Source: Candidatus Kapaibacterium sp. (lineage in GTDB: Bacteria > Bacteroidota > Ignavibacteria > Kapaibacteriales > HRBIN21). Taken from it: a stretch of DNA of 9,519 nucleotides. The DNA is taken from assembly GCA_025055465.1 (NCBI GenBank), contig JANWXA010000066.1, forward strand, positions 1 through 9,519. The letters run 5' to 3'. Below the pieces are notes generated by a model. The model saw only the letters and a list, made by a program, of their open reading frames with translations. It had not been told where the DNA came from and made no database searches. Positions 6,806 to 9,519 of this stretch are shown here, in pieces. Both the position numbers and the translations under genes were made by a program. Numbering within the stretch: position 1 is the first letter of the stretch; each line of letters opens with the position of its first letter.

Positions 6806-7126
6806 ATGAGCAGCGACCAATCCCTTCCGGAACAGCCTGCTGTTGAACATCAGATCAACATTGAGTTGGGAGAGCAAGAGGCGCAGGGGATTTATTCCAA
6901 CTTGGTTATCATCTCGCACTCCATGGCGGAGTTTGTGCTGGATTTTACCCGCGTCCTACCGGGGCTGCCACGAGCGCGCGTCCACGCGCGTATCCTGATG
7001 ACACCGCAGCATGCGAAGCTTCTCTGGATGGCGCTGGGGGAGAACCTTCGCAAGTATGAACAGCAGTACGGAGAAATTCGCGTAGAGCCACAGCCCCCCT
7101 CCCCGAGCGCGTTCCGGGTTCACTGA
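6806..7126 (+). CDS. DUF3467 family protein, function unknown
   Basis: A 106-residue soluble protein matching the DUF3467 family over nearly its whole length. The diagnostic pattern is INIELGEQEAQGIYSNLV (17-34), then HSMAEFVLDFTRVLPG (37-52), the basic strand ARVHARILMTP (56-66) and a helix HAKLLWMALGENLRKYEQQYGEI (69-91). Family members are widespread in Bacteroidota and several other phyla, are about 90-110 residues long, and have no assigned biochemical function. The residue pattern suggests a small alpha/beta fold. The last 15 residues (proline- and serine-rich) look disordered. There is no signal peptide, so it should be cytosolic, whereas its upstream neighbour is probably exported. 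It has a strong AAGGAG ribosome site and lies between the TPR gene (11 bases) and the branching-enzyme gene (14 bases), so co-transcription is likely. Confidence 0.88.
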   Translation: MSSDQSLPEQPAVEHQINIELGEQEAQGIYSNLVIISHSMAEFVLDFTRVLPGLPRARVHARILMTPQHAKLLWMALGENLRKYEQQYGEIRVEPQPPSPSAFRVH

Positions 7127-7140
7127 GGAATGCCCGCAGC

Positions 7141-8799
7141 ATGGCAGTGGGTGCAGTGGTCTTCGTGTTTCACTCCCATCTGCCGTATGTCATCCATCAT
7201 GGACGGTTTCCACACGGGAGCGATTGGCTCTGCGAGGCTGTCGCAGAGTGTTATCTGCCACTGCTGCGTTCACTGCGGCACCTTGTCCGCCGAGGACTCC
7301 TACCACGTTGTACGGTGGAGTTTTCTCCTGTGCTGTGCGAGCAATTAGCGCAGCCCGCTTTCCGGATGCTCTTCCAGCACTACTGTCAGGAAAAAACGGC
7401 GGCTGCCCGCGACGACGAGCAGCACTTCCGCCGTTACGGCTACGGCGAGCACTGGATACGGCTGGCGCAGTTCTGGCAAACGTGGTATACCGAGCGACTA
7501 CAGGAGTTCGTGGAGGAATATCGTGGTAATCTCCTGGCTGCTTTTGCTCGGCTGCAAGGGATGGAAGTAGTAGAAGTAGCTACCTCTGCGGCTACCCATG
7601 CATATCTACCCCTACTTCCCAGTGAGCGGTCGGTTGCCTTCCAACTCCGCGTTGGAGTGGAGACATACCGACGCCATTTTGGACAGCAGCCGCGCACCGT
7701 ATGGCTGCCCGAGTGCGGGTACTATCCCGCGGGTGACGCTACGGCGGTTCCTCTCTATGGCACGACGGCGGCGCGCTCGGTTGGGATAGAGACATGGTTA
7801 GCGCGTCTGGGTGTAAAATGCTGTGTGGTTGAGCAACAGCTTGTAGAACGAGCCCACGTATGGGCGTTTGCCGGACAGACGACCTCGACCCTCCCAATTA
7901 CCCAGCCGTACTGGTGCATGTCCGATCCGCAGGCTGATGGCTGCATGGTTCTGGCGCGCCATCAGGCAACAGCAGCACGCATCTGGGATGCTCGTACCGG
8001 CTATCCCGGGGATGGGGATTACTTGGATTTCCACAAGCGCCACTACACTTCGTGGCTGCGCTATTGGCGCGTTACCGATAACCGTCTCGACATGCAGTAT
8101 AAGCTGCTCTATGTCCCGGAATGGGCGCAGCAGAAAGCGGCCCATCACGCTGGACACTTTGTCGGTGTCGTTGCGCATGCACTTGTGCAAGAATCTCGTC
8201 TCCATGGCTGTTTTCCTGTTCTCTGTCTTCCATTCGACACGGAGCTGTTCGGGCATTGGTGGTTTGAAGGGCCGATGTTCCTGCACCGATTTCTTGAGCA
8301 CATGGGGCAGCAGGAGGATACGGTCATGTGGAGCTTGGCCGAATGTTGGCAGCGTGTGTCACCGTTTGCCCGCGTGCGCTTGCCTGCGGGCTCGTGGGGG
8401 AAAGACGCTGGGCATGAACCATGGGCGAACCCACAGGTACGGTGGATGTGGCATTTTCTGGCAGAAGCAGAGAAACGCCTGGACACACTCCTCCGGCGGT
8501 TTCCTATAGGGAGCCGTTCGCGGCTCCAGGAACGGCTGTTGTGCCAGGCGCTGCGGGAATTGCTGTTACTGCAAAGCTCGGACTGGAGTTTTCTCGTCGT
8601 TACGGGGAGCGCCCGGGAATATGCCGAACAGCGTTTCGTCTTCCATGCCCGCGATTTTGAATACCTGTGCCGGCTGGTGGAAGAGAGCGGGGAGCAGGAA
8701 AACCTGCTACCAGAGGTGGAAGCCTCTGTGGTCGCTATAGAGCAGCGGGACAAACTCTTTGCCGAGCTGGATGTCGAATGGTGGCACAGGCCCGTGTGA
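7141..8799 (+). CDS. GH57 1,4-alpha-glucan branching enzyme
   Basis: A 552-residue cytosolic enzyme predicted to cut alpha-1,4 links in glycogen-like glucan and rejoin the piece through alpha-1,6 branches. The GH57 motifs occur in order: HSHLPYV (11-17), ATSAATHAYLPLL (147-159), WLPECGY (188-194) with E191 as nucleophile, PFDTELFGHWWFEG (364-377) with D366 as acid/base, and SWGKDAGHEPW (418-428). These correspond to E184 and D353 of the Thermus thermophilus enzyme TTHA1902. GYPGD plus YLDFHKR (287-300) and YWRVTD (308-313) are also typical of this group. Residues about 430-552 form the C-terminal helical domain, including LLLLQSSDWSFLVVTGSA (474-491) where family members bind substrate. Length fits the group. 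ATG 7141 gives an immediate family-like beta-strand; GTG 7147 is an alternative. GAGGA at 7124-7128 is somewhat far as a ribosome site, so coupling to the preceding gene is possible. The gene symbol differs between GH57 and GH13 enzymes, so none is given. Confidence 0.92.
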   Translation: MAVGAVVFVFHSHLPYVIHHGRFPHGSDWLCEAVAECYLPLLRSLRHLVRRGLLPRCTVEFSPVLCEQLAQPAFRMLFQHYCQEKTAAARDDEQHFRRYGYGEHWIRLAQFWQTWYTERLQEFVEEYRGNLLAAFARLQGMEVVEVATSAATHAYLPLLPSERSVAFQLRVGVETYRRHFGQQPRTVWLPECGYYPAGDATAVPLYGTTAARSVGIETWLARLGVKCCVVEQQLVERAHVWAFAGQTTSTLPITQPYWCMSDPQADGCMVLARHQATAARIWDARTGYPGDGDYLDFHKRHYTSWLRYWRVTDNRLDMQYKLLYVPEWAQQKAAHHAGHFVGVVAHALVQESRLHGCFPVLCLPFDTELFGHWWFEGPMFLHRFLEHMGQQEDTVMWSLAECWQRVSPFARVRLPAGSWGKDAGHEPWANPQVRWMWHFLAEAEKRLDTLLRRFPIGSRSRLQERLLCQALRELLLLQSSDWSFLVVTGSAREYAEQRFVFHARDFEYLCRLVEESGEQENLLPEVEASVVAIEQRDKLFAELDVEWWHRPV

Positions 8800-9519
8800 T
8801 GTCACAGCTCCCGACGCTCGTGGTAGATTTAGACGGAACTCTGCTGCGAACGGACGCTCTCTGGGAGGGCCTCCTTCATCTTCTTCGGAACCGACCGTGG
8901 CGGCTGCTGGGCCTGCTGCTGTGGCTACCACGTGGGCGTGCATACGTGAAGGCCCGGATTGCGGCTGAGTCCCGACCTGCTGTGGAGCTTCTCCCCTATC
9001 GAGAAGAGCTGCTGCGGTGGCTCCGGACGGAACGGCAGCGAGGCCGTCGGATAATCCTGGCAACAGCGGCTTCGCATGGTATCGGGGAAATGATTGCCCA
9101 GCAGACAGGACTATTCGATGCTGTCATCACCAGCACAGATACGGTAAACAACCGTGGTCAAGAGAAGTTGCGGCGGTTGCGACAGATTATAGGCGAAGAG
9201 CCATTCGAGTATGTTGGGAATTCAATGGTGGATACTCCCATCTGGGCGGCGGCTACGGCAGTTCATGTCGTCGGTACCCCTCGTTTCGTGCGTCGCGTGC
9301 GGCGTCGTTTCCCTGCCGGTCATGATTTTCTACAACGATGGAGCTGGCGTCCTTTCCTGCGTTTGCTCCGTCTGCACCAGTGGTTGAAGAATTTGTTGGT
9401 CTTTGTGCCGATCGTTTTGGCGCATCGCCTCCCAGAGTGGCAGCTTTGGGGGATGGCCGCACTGGCGTTCGTTGCACTGAGCCTCGTTGCTTCTGGACTG
9501 TACGTGTTCAACGACCTTA
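8799..9519 (+). CDS. HAD phosphatase-UbiA prenyltransferase fusion (3' truncated by window)
   Basis: ATG 8799 opens a frame with no stop to the window end (240 codons plus one base). Residues about 1-170 are a HAD-superfamily domain: DLDGT with D10 and D12, T89 in LATAAS, a probable K123, and VGNSMVD with D145. Residues about 190 onward start a UbiA-type integral-membrane prenyltransferase: RLHQWLKNLLVFVP (191-204), then a hydrophobic segment about 218-238 ending VFNDL. The Asp-rich prenyl-diphosphate motif (NDxxDxxxD) would begin at this point and lies outside the window. Fused HAD-UbiA proteins resemble decaprenyl-phosphate phosphoribosyltransferase (DprE-pathway) enzymes. They are thought to transfer a polyprenyl group to or from a phosphorylated sugar, with the HAD part perhaps removing the phosphate. 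It overlaps the branching-enzyme gene by one base (TGATG), so translation is probably coupled. The family call is strong; substrate and function are inference. Confidence 0.85.
   Translation, partial: MSQLPTLVVDLDGTLLRTDALWEGLLHLLRNRPWRLLGLLLWLPRGRAYVKARIAAESRPAVELLPYREELLRWLRTERQRGRRIILATAASHGIGEMIAQQTGLFDAVITSTDTVNNRGQEKLRRLRQIIGEEPFEYVGNSMVDTPIWAAATAVHVVGTPRFVRRVRRRFPAGHDFLQRWSWRPFLRLLRLHQWLKNLLVFVPIVLAHRLPEWQLWGMAALAFVALSLVASGLYVFNDL

Noticed and set aside
7868..8509. 213-codon + strand frame inside the branching-enzyme gene
   Set aside because: It overlaps the GH57 catalytic core in another frame and has no family-like sequence or ribosome site.
1..9519. CRISPR array, tRNA, IS element, toxin-antitoxin or phage-defence genes
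   Set aside because: I found no regularly spaced repeats, cloverleaf-like segment, transposase motifs or paired small genes; the window is filled by the genes listed.

Overview
The window reads as a moderately GC-rich, gene-dense stretch of a Gram-negative bacterial chromosome. All nine genes I can support lie on the + strand. Two clues point toward the Bacteroidota/Chlorobi side (an Ignavibacteria- or Kapabacteria-like lineage is my guess). The gene leaving the left edge ends in a tail resembling a type IX secretion sorting domain. A TTG-N19-TAnnTTTG promoter-like element sits in one of the few real intergenic gaps. An LptE-like lipoprotein confirms an outer membrane with LPS-type lipid. The lineage is inference; no rRNA or other marker gene is present.

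Layout. Bases 1-138 are the 3' end of a probable secreted-protein gene. Next come a YcbL/GloB-type metallo-beta-lactamase-fold hydrolase (141-827), an LptE-like lipoprotein (824-1333, ATGA overlap), a CslA-like family 2 glycosyltransferase (1357-2808), a fumarylacetoacetate-hydrolase-family enzyme (2830-3852) and an NhaD-type Na+/H+ antiporter (3931-5196). A 92-base gap with a candidate promoter follows. A tightly packed second group then runs off the right edge: a TPR protein with a possible BamE/SmpA-like segment (5289-6794), a small DUF3467 protein (6806-7126), a GH57 1,4-alpha-glucan branching enzyme (7141-8799) and a HAD-UbiA fusion protein (8799 to the window end, partial).

How they fit together. 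The first group mixes detoxification or catabolism (MBL hydrolase, FAH-family enzyme), envelope assembly (LptE), polysaccharide synthesis (GT2) and ion homeostasis (NhaD). It does not form one obvious pathway. The second group pairs glycogen branching with a lipid-linked prenyltransferase, an exported or periplasmic TPR protein and an uncharacterised DUF3467 protein. It looks transcriptionally coupled (gaps of 11 and 14 bases, then a 1-base overlap).

I see no tRNA, rRNA, CRISPR array, insertion sequence or phage gene, and no clearly new defence or mobile system. The most interesting items are the TPR protein with its BamE-like segment, its linkage to DUF3467 and the branching enzyme, the Bacteroidota-style promoter, and the plant-CslA-like glycosyltransferase beside lptE. 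Every gap between genes is shorter than 100 bases.
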